64,000 nucleotides of DNA from a virus. Shown piece by piece: positions 31,779-39,809 of this stretch. The stretch's first letter is position 1. Each line of letters begins with the position of its first letter. The stretch spans positions 38,520 through 102,519 of the IMG/VR virus record IMGVR_UViG_3300020176_000008; one strand, 5' to 3'. The notes under the pieces were generated by a model, which saw only the letters and a program-made list of their open reading frames with translations, did no database searches and had not been told where the DNA came from. A program made the translations under genes and the position numbers.

Positions 31779-31803
31779 AAGGAACCTTAAGGTTCCTTTT
31801 TTT
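31779..31803 (+). terminator. Intrinsic terminator
   Basis: 8-bp stem AAGGAACC/GGTTCCTT (31779-31786, 31791-31798) with TTAA loop and a long T-run that merges into the late promoter. Confidence 0.95.
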
Positions 31804-31810
31804 ATAAATA
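31803..31810 (+). promoter_or_regulatory. T4-type late promoter TATAAATA
   Basis: Exact core directly downstream of the terminator, 39 nt before the ATG at 31850: the same terminator-then-late-promoter arrangement as at 459-489. Confidence 0.85.
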
Positions 31811-31849
31811 AGATGAACCCTATATTTTATTTGCATTAAAGGAAACATA

Positions 31850-32383
31850 ATGTACAAGAAGCTAGCAATTGCTGTTAGCTTTATTATTTCTACATCCATC
31901 ACGATTGCTCAACCAATCGTCACTGATTCGACTTCAAGCAGCACAGTAAATTCGACATCAAAGGCCGAGACTACCGTCAAGTCTCCGCCACCAAGTGCAA
32001 TATCACCATCAATAAATGCTAGTAACACTGACCTATGTACGGTCGGTGTATCAGGCGCAGTACAGACTCAGATACTAGGTATCTCGGGTGCCACTACTGT
32101 GCGTGATATGAATTGCGAACGATTAAAGTTATCCAAGACCCTTTACGATATGGGTATGAAGGTTGCTGCCATTTCTACATTATGCCAAGACCCAAGAGTC
32201 TTTGATGCAATGTTGATGGCAGGAACGCCATGTCCGTACGAAGGTAAGATTGGTCCTGAAGCTAAAGAAGCCTGGAAGCAAGCAGGCAAGACTAGTAGCG
32301 TAGAACCAGTTGTTGAGGATAAGAATGAAAATACTGCGTATATTGGCTGGGGTATTGTTACTCTCCTGCTTATCGGTCTCTAA
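31850..32383 (+). CDS. Secreted phage protein with cysteines and C-terminal membrane helix
   Basis: 177 residues. Signal peptide (MYKKLAIAVSFIISTSITIAQ), Ser/Thr/Pro linker, then a conserved-looking domain (DLCTVGVSGAVQTQILGISGATT, CERLKLSKTLYDMGMKVAAISTLCQDPRVFDAMLMAGTPCPY) and a terminal hydrophobic segment. Cysteines suggest disulfides in the periplasm. Overlaps the next gene by 59 nt and follows a late promoter, so it is probably virion- or envelope-associated. Confidence 0.6.
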   Translation: MYKKLAIAVSFIISTSITIAQPIVTDSTSSSTVNSTSKAETTVKSPPPSAISPSINASNTDLCTVGVSGAVQTQILGISGATTVRDMNCERLKLSKTLYDMGMKVAAISTLCQDPRVFDAMLMAGTPCPYEGKIGPEAKEAWKQAGKTSSVEPVVEDKNENTAYIGWGIVTLLLIGL

Positions 32384-34403
32384 AGCAGATACCAGCCAAA
32401 ACCTCATAGATCAACAAGCTTGGGAAGGTATCACTTATGGTGCCGATCCAGGCGGCTGTTGTGCGTCTATCTCTGGCAGTGGTCCTCTATTTGATACTAC
32501 GACCAATACGATTATGTTTTCGTATGGCAATGCATTGGTGTCACAGACTATTGCTATTAATCAAGCATTGAAAGCAACTGGTATTCAAGTTGATGGATAC
32601 CAATACCACTGGCATTATAAGTTGATGCCAAACAATGGTGGTGGAACTGACACATTGACATTTGAAGTATCTGTAAAAGATTCTGCAGGTCAAGTGGTCG
32701 AAACTTACACATACGATTACTCAGGTCCAGCCGATGGGTTGGATGTACATCAAGATGGTGTGCAACTGTTCAATCAATCGTATACGGATCCTCAAAGTAT
32801 TGCATTGAAAATACGTGGTAAGGATGGTGGATTTTGGGGTGGTTACTATGGGCCTGAAATTACGTATACTGATTTACGATTGATTTACTCTGTAGATCCA
32901 TGCGCCGGCAACCCATTATTTGATCCAAGTTGTGCTGGTTATGCAGAAGCATTTGCCAAACAATTGTATGACCAAAATTGTGCTGCAAATCCATTGTATG
33001 ACTCTGGATGTCCTGGATATACAACAGCGTATTTCAATCAGCAATGTAGTTTCAGTCCTTTATACAATCAAGCATGTCCTGGTTATACTGAGGCGTATTA
33101 CGATCAACAATGTTCGGCAAACCCATTATACGATTCGCAGTGCCCTGGATATGCTCAGGCATATGAAGACCAACAGTGTTCGATTAACCCCCTTTTTTCA
33201 ACCAACTGCTCGGGATATCAAGAAGCTTACCACGCCCAACAATGTGGTTTAAATGCGCTATACGCTTCTGATTGTCCTGGTTATGCTGAGGCATATTACG
33301 ATCAACAATGTAAAAGTAATCCACTGTATGATACCGGATGTCCAGGATATGCACCAGCATTCTATAGTCAACAATGTTCCATAACTGCATTGTATGATAC
33401 AGGATGCCCAGGATATGCTGCTGCATATTATGATCAACAATGTTCGTTGAACCCTCTTTACGATAGCGGTTGTACTGGATATGACACTGCGTACTTTAAT
33501 CAACAGTGTTCGTTGAACTCATTGTATGATGCCAATTGCCCAGATTATGCTACTGCATACTACAATCAACAATGTACAGCAGATCCGTTGTATGACTCAG
33601 GATGCCCAGGATACTCAACAGCGTATTTCAATCAGCAATGTTCGCTGAATCCACTATACGATGCAACATGCCCAGGATATGCTACCGCATACTATAATCA
33701 ACAATGTACTATAACCGCACTGTATGATACCGGATGTCCAGGATATCAAGAGGCATATGCAACCAAGATGTTATTAGAACGACAACAGGAGGAAACTTCC
33801 AATCCTGTAGTAGAAACTGAAACAGCATCTATTGTTTATGTCGATCCAGTTGCATCATTGACCACAATTAGTTCAACGGGTGATGCCGTCGTTGATAGTG
33901 TAATATCGGCACCAGTAACAATAATAATGGAGGTAGCAGTTAATGAACCAATACAGGACACCAGTAGTACTGTGGACGAGCCATTGGAAGAAGCTGGGGG
34001 AGGAGACAGTGGTGGATCGGAAGGGGAATCAGAAAGTGGTGGAGACTCTAGTTCTAATGGGGACTCCAAATCTGAATCATCCTCTAAATCAAAATCTACT
34101 AGAGAAAAAGTAAAAGAAGCTATGACTGAGAAAGCTCAGAACTTAGCTAACGAGATGAGCGGTGCTGCGTCACTTCAAGCGCAACAAGCTATACAGGCAC
34201 AGTTAACTGCGATTATGAACTATAATCCTGGATTTGCAGCATACGGACAGTTCCGTATTCCTGGTGTAGATTTTTATGCATCAGAGGAAATATACGTCAA
34301 CGCCATTGTTCCAGAAACCAAAAGGGGTTTACGGAATGGTTTGGCCCAACAAATTCTTCATAATAAAATGGTAGAATCACAATATAACAATAATAAGGAG
34401 TGA
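32325..34403 (+). CDS. Secreted protein with 13 cysteine-paired tandem repeats
   Basis: 692 residues from the ATG preceded by GAGGATAA. Leader MKILRILAGVLLLSCLSVSKA could be cut by signal peptidase I or, at LLLSC, II. Residues 25-190 form a lectin-like beta domain (YHWHYKLMPNNGGGTDTLTFEVSVKD, GKDGGFWGGYYGPEITYTDLRLIY). From 32901 to 33770 there are 13 repeats, 22 residues each except the first, of pattern C-x3-(P/A)LYD-x2-CPGY-x2-AY-x2-QQ. Then come a Ser/Gly/Glu low-complexity linker and a conserved C-terminus (FAAYGQFRIPGVDFY). Likely an extended, disulfide-stabilised stalk or adhesin. Confidence 0.7.
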   Translation: MKILRILAGVLLLSCLSVSKADTSQNLIDQQAWEGITYGADPGGCCASISGSGPLFDTTTNTIMFSYGNALVSQTIAINQALKATGIQVDGYQYHWHYKLMPNNGGGTDTLTFEVSVKDSAGQVVETYTYDYSGPADGLDVHQDGVQLFNQSYTDPQSIALKIRGKDGGFWGGYYGPEITYTDLRLIYSVDPCAGNPLFDPSCAGYAEAFAKQLYDQNCAANPLYDSGCPGYTTAYFNQQCSFSPLYNQACPGYTEAYYDQQCSANPLYDSQCPGYAQAYEDQQCSINPLFSTNCSGYQEAYHAQQCGLNALYASDCPGYAEAYYDQQCKSNPLYDTGCPGYAPAFYSQQCSITALYDTGCPGYAAAYYDQQCSLNPLYDSGCTGYDTAYFNQQCSLNSLYDANCPDYATAYYNQQCTADPLYDSGCPGYSTAYFNQQCSLNPLYDATCPGYATAYYNQQCTITALYDTGCPGYQEAYATKMLLERQQEETSNPVVETETASIVYVDPVASLTTISSTGDAVVDSVISAPVTIIMEVAVNEPIQDTSSTVDEPLEEAGGGDSGGSEGESESGGDSSSNGDSKSESSSKSKSTREKVKEAMTEKAQNLANEMSGAASLQAQQAIQAQLTAIMNYNPGFAAYGQFRIPGVDFYASEEIYVNAIVPETKRGLRNGLAQQILHNKMVESQYNNNKE
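32901..33770 (+). repeat. 13 tandem 66-bp coding repeats (22 residues)
   Basis: Units begin at each TGC/TGT cysteine codon; the first is 78 bp and the rest are 66 bp. Protein consensus: two cysteines ten residues apart, LYD, CPGY, AY and QQ. DNA copies have diverged synonymously, so the array is old and kept by selection, not recent slippage. Confidence 0.9.
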
Positions 34404-34409
34404 TAACAT

Positions 34410-34844
34410 ATGTATGAATATAGAGCAAAGATTAATAGGGTCGTTGATGGGGATACCGTTGACGTCGATATTGAATTGGGTTTCGATATTGTATTAACAG
34501 GCCAAAGAGTTAGAATTATGGGTATTGATACTCCTGAGTCTAGAACTAGTGACGCAGTCGAAAAGGTATTCGGTCTTGCCGCCAAGAATCGTTTGAAGGA
34601 GTTACTAGGTGAAACCGGCATTCTCAGAACGCAAGTTGAAAAAGACGGTGACGATGCCAAAGGAAAGTTTGGTCGTATTCTCGGTGACTTCGTTGCGCCT
34701 GATGGTCGTATGGTTACTGAGATTATGATCGAAGAAGGACATTGCGTTCCGTACTTCGGTGGATCCAAAGAAGAAGTACAAGCACAACACGCAGTCAATA
34801 GACAAAGATTGATAGCTGAGGGCATAGTTACTTTACCAAAGTAA
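34410..34844 (+). CDS. Staphylococcal-nuclease-like protein
   Basis: 144 residues, AAGGAG site. The SNase signature is clear: VVDGDTVDVDIELGF (12-26), RVRIMGIDTPES with catalytic Arg/Asp, and KFGRILGDF with the second Arg. No signal peptide, so it acts in the cytoplasm or virion. Could degrade host nucleic acid or RNA. Directly follows the secreted repeat protein. Confidence 0.9.
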   Translation: MYEYRAKINRVVDGDTVDVDIELGFDIVLTGQRVRIMGIDTPESRTSDAVEKVFGLAAKNRLKELLGETGILRTQVEKDGDDAKGKFGRILGDFVAPDGRMVTEIMIEEGHCVPYFGGSKEEVQAQHAVNRQRLIAEGIVTLPK

Positions 34845-34854
34845 AGGAATAATC

Positions 34855-35298
34855 ATGCTTGCTGAACTTGCCGCCGCCAATGCTGCCTTTGATGTCATTA
34901 AGCAAACACTAGTTAATGGAAGAGAGATCTACGAAGCTGGTGAAGCTATGGCTCAGTATTTTGGTTTAAAAACTGAGATACAAAAGAAGGCTCATCAACA
35001 TGGCTATAAGAGTGACATTGCTGCTTTTATGGCTTCAGAGCAGTTAGCTGCACAAGAAGAAGAGTTAAAACAAATGATGATTTACCAGGGTCGACCAGGT
35101 ATGTGGGATGATTGGTTGAAGTTCCAAGCTGAAATAAAACGTAGCAAGGAACAAGAAGAGAAGGAACAACGAACAGCAAAAGCTAAACGTAGACGAATGA
35201 TTTTTAACATATTCAATTGGACAGCATTAGGTGTCTTGTTGACAATGTTAGCAATCAGTGCAGTGTATATGACACTGGCAATTTTAAAATATAATTAA
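34855..35298 (+). CDS. C-terminally anchored membrane protein
   Basis: 147 residues. Alpha-helical N-terminus (AANAAFDVIKQTLVNGREIYEAGEAM), charged coiled coil, then one membrane helix near 118-142 (TALGVLLTMLAISAVYMTLAI). Resembles a conserved protein found with the next gene in aquatic T4-like phages. Probably part of an envelope or lysis module. Confidence 0.55.
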   Translation: MLAELAAANAAFDVIKQTLVNGREIYEAGEAMAQYFGLKTEIQKKAHQHGYKSDIAAFMASEQLAAQEEELKQMMIYQGRPGMWDDWLKFQAEIKRSKEQEEKEQRTAKAKRRRMIFNIFNWTALGVLLTMLAISAVYMTLAILKYN

Positions 35299-35308
35299 GG
35301 AGACTTAA

Positions 35309-35650
35309 ATGGCTGAACAAAAAGAACTTACAATAGAAGCCGGAAGCGGATTAGAAGGTGCAGACACCAATGGTGACGGCCATATTAGTAAAGAAGAATT
35401 AAATATGCACCTAGAATTCAAGCGCAGAGAACTAGAAGATGCGGATGCTCAAAGAGATGCGATGCGCAAGATGACATGGTTTGCATTGTTTGGTATGTTA
35501 CTGTACCCAACAACAATCATGTTTACTTCATGGTTGGGTTTGGACAAAGCCGCTGGCATTATTGGTGATATTGCACCAACATATTTTGTTGCCATTTCTG
35601 CTTTGGTTGCTGCCTTCTTTGGTGCTAATGCTTACGCTAACAAGAAGTAA
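35309..35650 (+). CDS. EF-hand membrane protein, holin-like topology
   Basis: 113 residues, AAGGAG site. DTNGDGHISKEEL (about 19-31) is a textbook EF-hand loop, followed by a charged helix and two transmembrane helices (about 50-68 and 87-108, ISALVAAFFGANAYA) with a small charged C-terminus. Two-TM topology next to a spanin-like pair fits a holin whose timing might respond to calcium or other cations. Inference from topology; no holin motif exists to confirm it. Confidence 0.5.
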   Translation: MAEQKELTIEAGSGLEGADTNGDGHISKEELNMHLEFKRRELEDADAQRDAMRKMTWFALFGMLLYPTTIMFTSWLGLDKAAGIIGDIAPTYFVAISALVAAFFGANAYANKK

Positions 35651-35659
35651 GGAAGCAAA

Positions 35660-36163
35660 ATGTCAGACGAAAAAACAGAAATCGAATTTGGTGGAATGAA
35701 ATTCTCCGGCGGTAAGATGTTTGCGCTCCTAACTGCACTATCTACTTTAGGTGGTGCAGCTTGGGGTGGTTTTGAAATATACAAAGACTATATGGATATG
35801 AAAGAGATTATCCAGAATATCGACACAACTGAAATTGAAAATCGCAATAAGATAATCGAGCAGAAGTTGGATGATGCTATTGAGTATACACGTGATATTA
35901 AATCTGGTTTAAGAGATGATATCTTGGGTATTGAAAAGCAAGGTGATAGAGTTGAAGATATGGTCCGTGCCTCGGAAGAGAAAGTGCGTGAACAGATCCA
36001 GATTGCAGAAGGTCGTTTTGAAAATAAACGTGACCAATTGCAAAATGATTATGATCAAAAGGCAAATGCATTGAGAGATGCAACTGACCAGAAGATTAAA
36101 GATGTTGAGGATAGATTGAATAAGAAACTACAACGTGCATTAGATAATCCATTAGCTAATTAA
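35660..36163 (+). CDS. Membrane-anchored coiled-coil protein (possible second i-spanin)
   Basis: 167 residues. One membrane segment at about 19-38 (MFALLTALSTLGGAAWGGFEI), then more than 110 residues of continuous coiled coil. Topology equals that of i-spanins and it is followed by a lipoprotein gene, but the genes do not overlap and the helix is less hydrophobic than that at 11537. Confidence 0.5.
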   Translation: MSDEKTEIEFGGMKFSGGKMFALLTALSTLGGAAWGGFEIYKDYMDMKEIIQNIDTTEIENRNKIIEQKLDDAIEYTRDIKSGLRDDILGIEKQGDRVEDMVRASEEKVREQIQIAEGRFENKRDQLQNDYDQKANALRDATDQKIKDVEDRLNKKLQRALDNPLAN

Positions 36164-36172
36164 GGAACCGAT

Positions 36173-36553
36173 ATGAAATACATCATAGCCATATTTGCAG
36201 TAATGACATTAACCGGATGTGCAACTATTAGTGATATCGTCCCAAGTTTCTGGGATGATAATCAATCGAAGGTAGCAATCGATATTAAATATAATATTAG
36301 TATAATCGATTGTACATCAGACAATATTAATACTAAGCAAATATTGAGAGATGTCAATTGGTTTATTTCATATTCGGAATCTAAACAAACTAAAGACGTA
36401 ATTAAAATCATCAATCCGTTAAAAGAAACATTAGTCACTTTCGACAAGAAAGTAGAAACTAATAAGATGACAAATACATATTGCGAATTAAAAAAGAAGA
36501 TACTAATTACGCAATCTAATAGATTTGCCGAATCAGTATTAGGGAGATATTAA
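36173..36553 (+). CDS. Lipoprotein (possible second o-spanin)
   Basis: 126 residues. Signal sequence MKYIIAIFAVMTLTGC with lipobox LTGC, then a mature domain with two further cysteines (IDCTSDN, TYCELKKK). AAGGA lies 6 nt before the ATG. Together with the coiled-coil protein upstream it forms an inner/outer-membrane pair like a two-component spanin. Confidence 0.55.
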   Translation: MKYIIAIFAVMTLTGCATISDIVPSFWDDNQSKVAIDIKYNISIIDCTSDNINTKQILRDVNWFISYSESKQTKDVIKIINPLKETLVTFDKKVETNKMTNTYCELKKKILITQSNRFAESVLGRY

Positions 36554-36784
36554 ATGGAAGAAATTCAAAACTTAATTAATTCAGATGATGAATGGTTAAT
36601 TAATAAAGGTTTATTATTAAAGCAGATCGTCGATTCATATGCATCCGGACTTCTCACTGTTGAGGAATACGTAGAGCTTCTGCAGGACATCGAGCACTCT
36701 GATGATATGAATGAGGAAGCTACTAGCTTAGAAAATAAAACCTTGGTATTAAATATTGCATCAGCTCTGAGCTCTGTGATGTAA
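36554..36784 (+). CDS. Small acidic protein
   Basis: 76 residues starting on the base after the lipoprotein stop. Acidic helical (EEIQNLINSDDEWLINKGLLLKQIVDSYASGLLTVEEYVELL). Ends the operon 26 nt before a UUCG terminator. No recognised domain. Confidence 0.55.
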   Translation: MEEIQNLINSDDEWLINKGLLLKQIVDSYASGLLTVEEYVELLQDIEHSDDMNEEATSLENKTLVLNIASALSSVM

Positions 36785-36790
36785 AAAACT

Positions 36791-36804
36791 AATACTTTAG
36801 TACT
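36791..36804 (+). repeat. Orphan copy of the promoter dyad
   Basis: AATACTTTAGTACT just before a terminator with no TGTACA/TATAAT following. It lies 102 bp upstream of another copy (36893), so both could bind one regulator at the 36987 promoter. Confidence 0.6.
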
Positions 36805-36810
36805 AATTTT

Positions 36811-36831
36811 GGGGACTTCGGTCCCCATTTT
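36811..36831 (+). terminator. Intrinsic terminator with UUCG loop
   Basis: GGGGAC-TTCG-GTCCCC (36811-36826) followed by ATTTTT. Separates the membrane/lipoprotein operon from the early-type block. Confidence 0.95.
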
Positions 36832-36892
36832 TGTTTCTGTGGTAGAATACCTATCTGAGTTGATGAAGATCCGATGTGGTGCATTTTTAACT

Positions 36893-36980
36893 AATACTTT
36901 AGTACTAATTGACATAATAGACACACAACCGGGTATACTATTAAAAAAGTGTGTACAGTATTTGCGAAAATGCGTATAAT
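36893..36980 (+). promoter_or_regulatory. Compound early-type promoter
   Basis: Dyad AATACTTTAGTACT (36893-36906), then TTGACA (36909-36914), the 15-mer ATAATAGACACACAA (36914-36928) and TATACT (36934-36939), which may be a second promoter with 19-nt spacing. Then -35 TGTACA (36952-36957), 17-nt spacer and TATAAT (36975-36980). The ATG at 36987 is 6 nt after the -10, predicting a leaderless transcript. Confidence 0.8.
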
Positions 36981-36986
36981 ACACCT

Positions 36987-37898
36987 ATGAACACACAAAA
37001 TACCATCACCTTCGACAAGTCCTCAGGCAAATACGTTTGTAGCATTGAGGGCCAAACTTTCTCAACCAAGAATGCTTACCGTGTAGAGTACATGCATAAG
37101 CAGATCACAGGCGTCAAGAAGTCCATCAACGAGCTGATGAACGTCAAGTCTGAGCCTAAGTCTGAAAAGTTTGGCATCAACAAGCGTTTTGACTTCGTGG
37201 AAAAGCTTGTAAAAATGGTTGCGACTGGGGTTCAACCTTCCGCAGTCATTACAGGTCAGGGCGGTTTGGGTAAAACCTACACTGTTCTGAAAACCCTCAA
37301 GGACTCAGGTCTAAACGACGTTACCTGTTTGGATGAATTCGAGATTGGTATGTCAGTTGCCCGTTCACGTAGTTTTGCGATCGTAAAAGGCTACTCTACT
37401 CCTAAAGGTCTGTACCGTACTTTGTTCGAAAATAACGGTTCAGTGATCGTGTTTGATGACTGTGATTCAGTATTAAAGGACCCAGTTGCCCTGAACCTTC
37501 TCAAAGGTGCCTTAGACTCATACGATCGTCGTTTTATCAGCTGGAATGCCGATATGCGTGATGATGACTTGCCAAAGTCTTTTGAGTTCACCGGCCGTAT
37601 CGTGTTTATCTCTAACATGGGACAAGAAAAGATCGATCAGGCTATCCGCTCACGTTCAATGATGATCGATTTGAGCATGACTGATGATCAAAAAGTAGAG
37701 CGTATGGAAGCCATTGCGTCATCAGATGAATTTATGCCTGAGTACGATACAAAAGCCAAGAGTGATGCGATTCAGTTTATTAAGAAAATCCAATCTGATG
37801 TTAAAGAGTTATCTTTGCGCAGTTTGATCAGTGTTACTAAGATTGCTTCAACCAATGAGAATTGGGAAGAACTTGCCGAATACATGCTGTGTAACTAA
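36987..37898 (+). CDS. AAA-type ATPase
   Basis: 303 residues from the ATG 6 nt after a TATAAT. Walker A GQGGLGKT (90-97), Walker B IVFDDCD, sensor-like FISNMG and an Arg-finger-like AIRSRSMMIDL. The small N-terminal domain is beta-rich. Resembles a conserved stand-alone AAA ATPase of aquatic T4-like phages, not the gp44 clamp loader or gp41 helicase. Likely early expression. Base composition looks slightly more GC-rich than its neighbours, which might indicate acquisition. Confidence 0.75.
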   Translation: MNTQNTITFDKSSGKYVCSIEGQTFSTKNAYRVEYMHKQITGVKKSINELMNVKSEPKSEKFGINKRFDFVEKLVKMVATGVQPSAVITGQGGLGKTYTVLKTLKDSGLNDVTCLDEFEIGMSVARSRSFAIVKGYSTPKGLYRTLFENNGSVIVFDDCDSVLKDPVALNLLKGALDSYDRRFISWNADMRDDDLPKSFEFTGRIVFISNMGQEKIDQAIRSRSMMIDLSMTDDQKVERMEAIASSDEFMPEYDTKAKSDAIQFIKKIQSDVKELSLRSLISVTKIASTNENWEELAEYMLCN

Positions 37899-37913
37899 TA
37901 ATTTGGTACCATA

Positions 37914-37942
37914 TGTACAAATATGGTAGATTAGTGTATAAT
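37914..37942 (+). promoter_or_regulatory. Early-type promoter (no full dyad)
   Basis: -35 TGTACA (37914-37919), 17-nt spacer, TATAAT (37937-37942), preceded by a degenerate element ATTTGGTACCAT. Drives the run of very small genes from 37961. Confidence 0.85.
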
Positions 37943-37960
37943 GGTCTTGAGGAGCAAGTT

Positions 37961-38080
37961 ATGAGATATATTCTAATATTGAAAAACAATTCCGTGATGG
38001 TATTTAAGATTAAGGCCTGCGCAGAGCTCTATTCCACCGTGTATGGTGGTAAAATAACAGAAACTGAAATTGGAGTATGA
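37961..38080 (+). CDS. 39-residue hypothetical protein
   Basis: MRYILILKNNSVMVFKIKAC start, with strong GAGGAG upstream; ends TETEIGV. It is the first gene after the 37914 promoter and precedes the next ATG by one base. Small early phage gene of unknown role. Confidence 0.6.
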   Translation: MRYILILKNNSVMVFKIKACAELYSTVYGGKITETEIGV

Positions 38081-38081
38081 T

Positions 38082-38273
38082 ATGAAATACAAAGATACAA
38101 CTTTCACCGACGCCTCAGGCGTTAAGGTTACAATGTGCGAATACCGAGCTCCTAAAAAAGCTCAAAAGACATTTGACGTCGATAAGTCTAAATACACAGC
38201 ATGGACTCAAGGCGTTTCAAATTATACTCGTGGTACAAATGGAGTACTTGGAACTATGGAGAATGTAAAATGA
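38082..38273 (+). CDS. 63-residue hypothetical protein
   Basis: From the ATG after GGAG. Basic, Lys/Thr-rich (YRAPKKAQKTFDVDKSKYTAWTQG). Overlaps the following small membrane gene by 4 nt. No recognised domain. Confidence 0.6.
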   Translation: MKYKDTTFTDASGVKVTMCEYRAPKKAQKTFDVDKSKYTAWTQGVSNYTRGTNGVLGTMENVK

Positions 38274-38413
38274 AATGCTGCAATAATGATTGTAATCAGG
38301 GACGAGATTGCCCAAATAGAACAGAAATGAATATTTCATATATTGATTGGAATGCAATTGCATATACCATCATTATTATTGCATTAATTGCTATTCCATT
38401 TATAACTAAGTAG
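38270..38413 (+). CDS. 47-residue membrane protein with N-terminal cysteines
   Basis: MKCCNNDCNQGRDCP cysteine-rich head followed by a transmembrane helix (AIAYTIIIIALIAIPFI). Start overlaps the upstream stop region, with GGAGAATG before it. Could bind metal at the membrane. Function unknown. Confidence 0.6.
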   Translation: MKCCNNDCNQGRDCPNRTEMNISYIDWNAIAYTIIIIALIAIPFITK

Positions 38414-38421
38414 AGGTAAAT

Positions 38422-38532
38422 ATGAGTAATGAAAAAATTCAATTTCTAGCAGATGTAGCTGATTTGATTATCGAATTGACTGTATCACTTGTAGTTATTG
38501 TTGCCGGAGTTAAATATATTTTCTGGGGATAA
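38422..38532 (+). CDS. 36-residue membrane peptide
   Basis: Single helix LIIELTVSLVVIVAGVKYIF after a short polar head, with AGAGG 7 nt upstream. One of several tiny membrane proteins in this early block. Confidence 0.55.
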   Translation: MSNEKIQFLADVADLIIELTVSLVVIVAGVKYIFWG

Positions 38533-38534
38533 AA

Positions 38535-38915
38535 ATGATGATTACATACTCTACTAACTGGATGGGTCCGGTCAACACGGATTGGTATCGTAGTCGAAAC
38601 CTTACCATGATAAAGACTGTGGTTCAGGAAGAAGATTCTAAGTTCACCAGCCGTAAGAAAGGTGACGTCTACGAGGTAGAGGAAATAACTCAGCATTGGG
38701 CTGGTGGCCGGATCGATATTCGTGGCGAGGGTCTTGGTCCTTATGGTGACGAGATGGGCTTGCCAATTATGCGAGATGACTGTTATATTAGATTCAGTGA
38801 TTGGTTGCATACCGTTAAGACGGATGATGTATGGACTCTTGCTCAGTTGGTCGAGTTGTACGAAAAAGACAACTCTAAGATAATCTGGGCTAATGATGTA
38901 TTTGGAGATGTATAA
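38535..38915 (+). CDS. Conserved phage protein
   Basis: 126 residues. ITYSTNWMGPVNTDWYRSRNL and YEVEEITQHWAGGRIDIRGEGLGPYGDEMGLPIM are conserved in many phages of aquatic bacteria. No catalytic signature; soluble. TAATG coupling to the next gene. Confidence 0.65.
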   Translation: MMITYSTNWMGPVNTDWYRSRNLTMIKTVVQEEDSKFTSRKKGDVYEVEEITQHWAGGRIDIRGEGLGPYGDEMGLPIMRDDCYIRFSDWLHTVKTDDVWTLAQLVELYEKDNSKIIWANDVFGDV

Positions 38916-39139
38916 TGAACCAACAAATTAAAAACCTTGCTAAACAATGCTGGGATACTCGATTAGATGGTGTACATTTTGACCAAGAAAAGTTCGCCGA
39001 GTTGATTGTTCGCGGATGTATTGACTGTGTTCGGGGTGCCGTCCTTGCTGATGATGTTGCCTTAAGAAACAATCTTGGATTCAACGATGGTATAGCCGAA
39101 GGCGTAGTTCATATCCAAAAACATTTCGGAGTTGAATGA
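38915..39139 (+). CDS. Small conserved phage protein
   Basis: 74 residues, helical (IKNLAKQCWDTRLDGVHFDQEKFAELIVRGCIDCVRGA). Resembles the short 'LAxQCwd' proteins scattered through phage early regions. Function unknown. Coupled on both sides. Confidence 0.6.
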   Translation: MNQQIKNLAKQCWDTRLDGVHFDQEKFAELIVRGCIDCVRGAVLADDVALRNNLGFNDGIAEGVVHIQKHFGVE

Positions 39140-39483
39140 TGGAAGATAAACATGAACCTCTGAATCCAGAGAATGAAAAACTCATGGATGATAAGATGGC
39201 AGAATACATGGAAGCTAATGAAGCTTTAGCAAAATCATTTGAAGAAGCTAGGATTGCGGATGAAAAAAACGCTAACGATTTTTGGGATTCTTTATCGTAT
39301 GATGATAGGTGTAATGCTTTCCATGCTGTTGTTTCTCGTCTTTTCGATGGTGATATAAAGCAGAGAGGTTCATATCGCTACGTACTATATGATGTCTTTA
39401 AGTTTGGTCCAGACATGTATACTCGTGGTATGGATTGTGGTTACATGGCATTGCATAATAGTATTTGCACTGACAAAATTTGA
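39136..39483 (+). CDS. Hypothetical acidic protein
   Basis: 115 residues; the next codon is also ATG and either start is possible. Highly acidic N-terminal half, then FWDSLSYDDRCNAFHAVVSRLFDGDIKQRGSYRYVLYD. No recognised domain. Confidence 0.55.
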   Translation: MMEDKHEPLNPENEKLMDDKMAEYMEANEALAKSFEEARIADEKNANDFWDSLSYDDRCNAFHAVVSRLFDGDIKQRGSYRYVLYDVFKFGPDMYTRGMDCGYMALHNSICTDKI

Positions 39484-39494
39484 GGAAAAATCAT

Positions 39495-39809
39495 ATGAGC
39501 AATATTGAAGGAATTGGAGAAGTAATCTTAATTAGAGAAAATGAAGACGGTAGTGCAGATTACCAATTTATATTTCCGCCAGAGGTTTTAGATGCATTGA
39601 CTAGGCTTGGGATCATGACTGCTATTAAAGCAGGTATCGATGAAGCTAAACAACTAAATCCAGAAGAATTCTTAAATGAGACCGACACACAAGCACGACG
39701 TGAATGGGTTGGGCTGACTGATGAGGAAAAAGGCTGGTGTGCTGCGCCTACATATGCAGAAACAATTGAACGTGTAGAAGCAAAGCTCAAGGAAAAGAAC
39801 GAGTCATGA
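39495..39809 (+). CDS. Hypothetical protein
   Basis: 104 residues from the ATG after TGAGGAA. The N-terminal portion is beta-like (GEVILIRENEDGSADYQFIFPPEVLDALTRLGI), the remainder helical and acidic. Overlaps the next gene by 4 nt. Confidence 0.55.
   Translation: MSNIEGIGEVILIRENEDGSADYQFIFPPEVLDALTRLGIMTAIKAGIDEAKQLNPEEFLNETDTQARREWVGLTDEEKGWCAAPTYAETIERVEAKLKEKNES

Noticed and set aside
33184-33503. Overlapping minus-strand frames in the repeat region
   Set aside because: They arise from the periodic plus-strand repeats and lack any start context.
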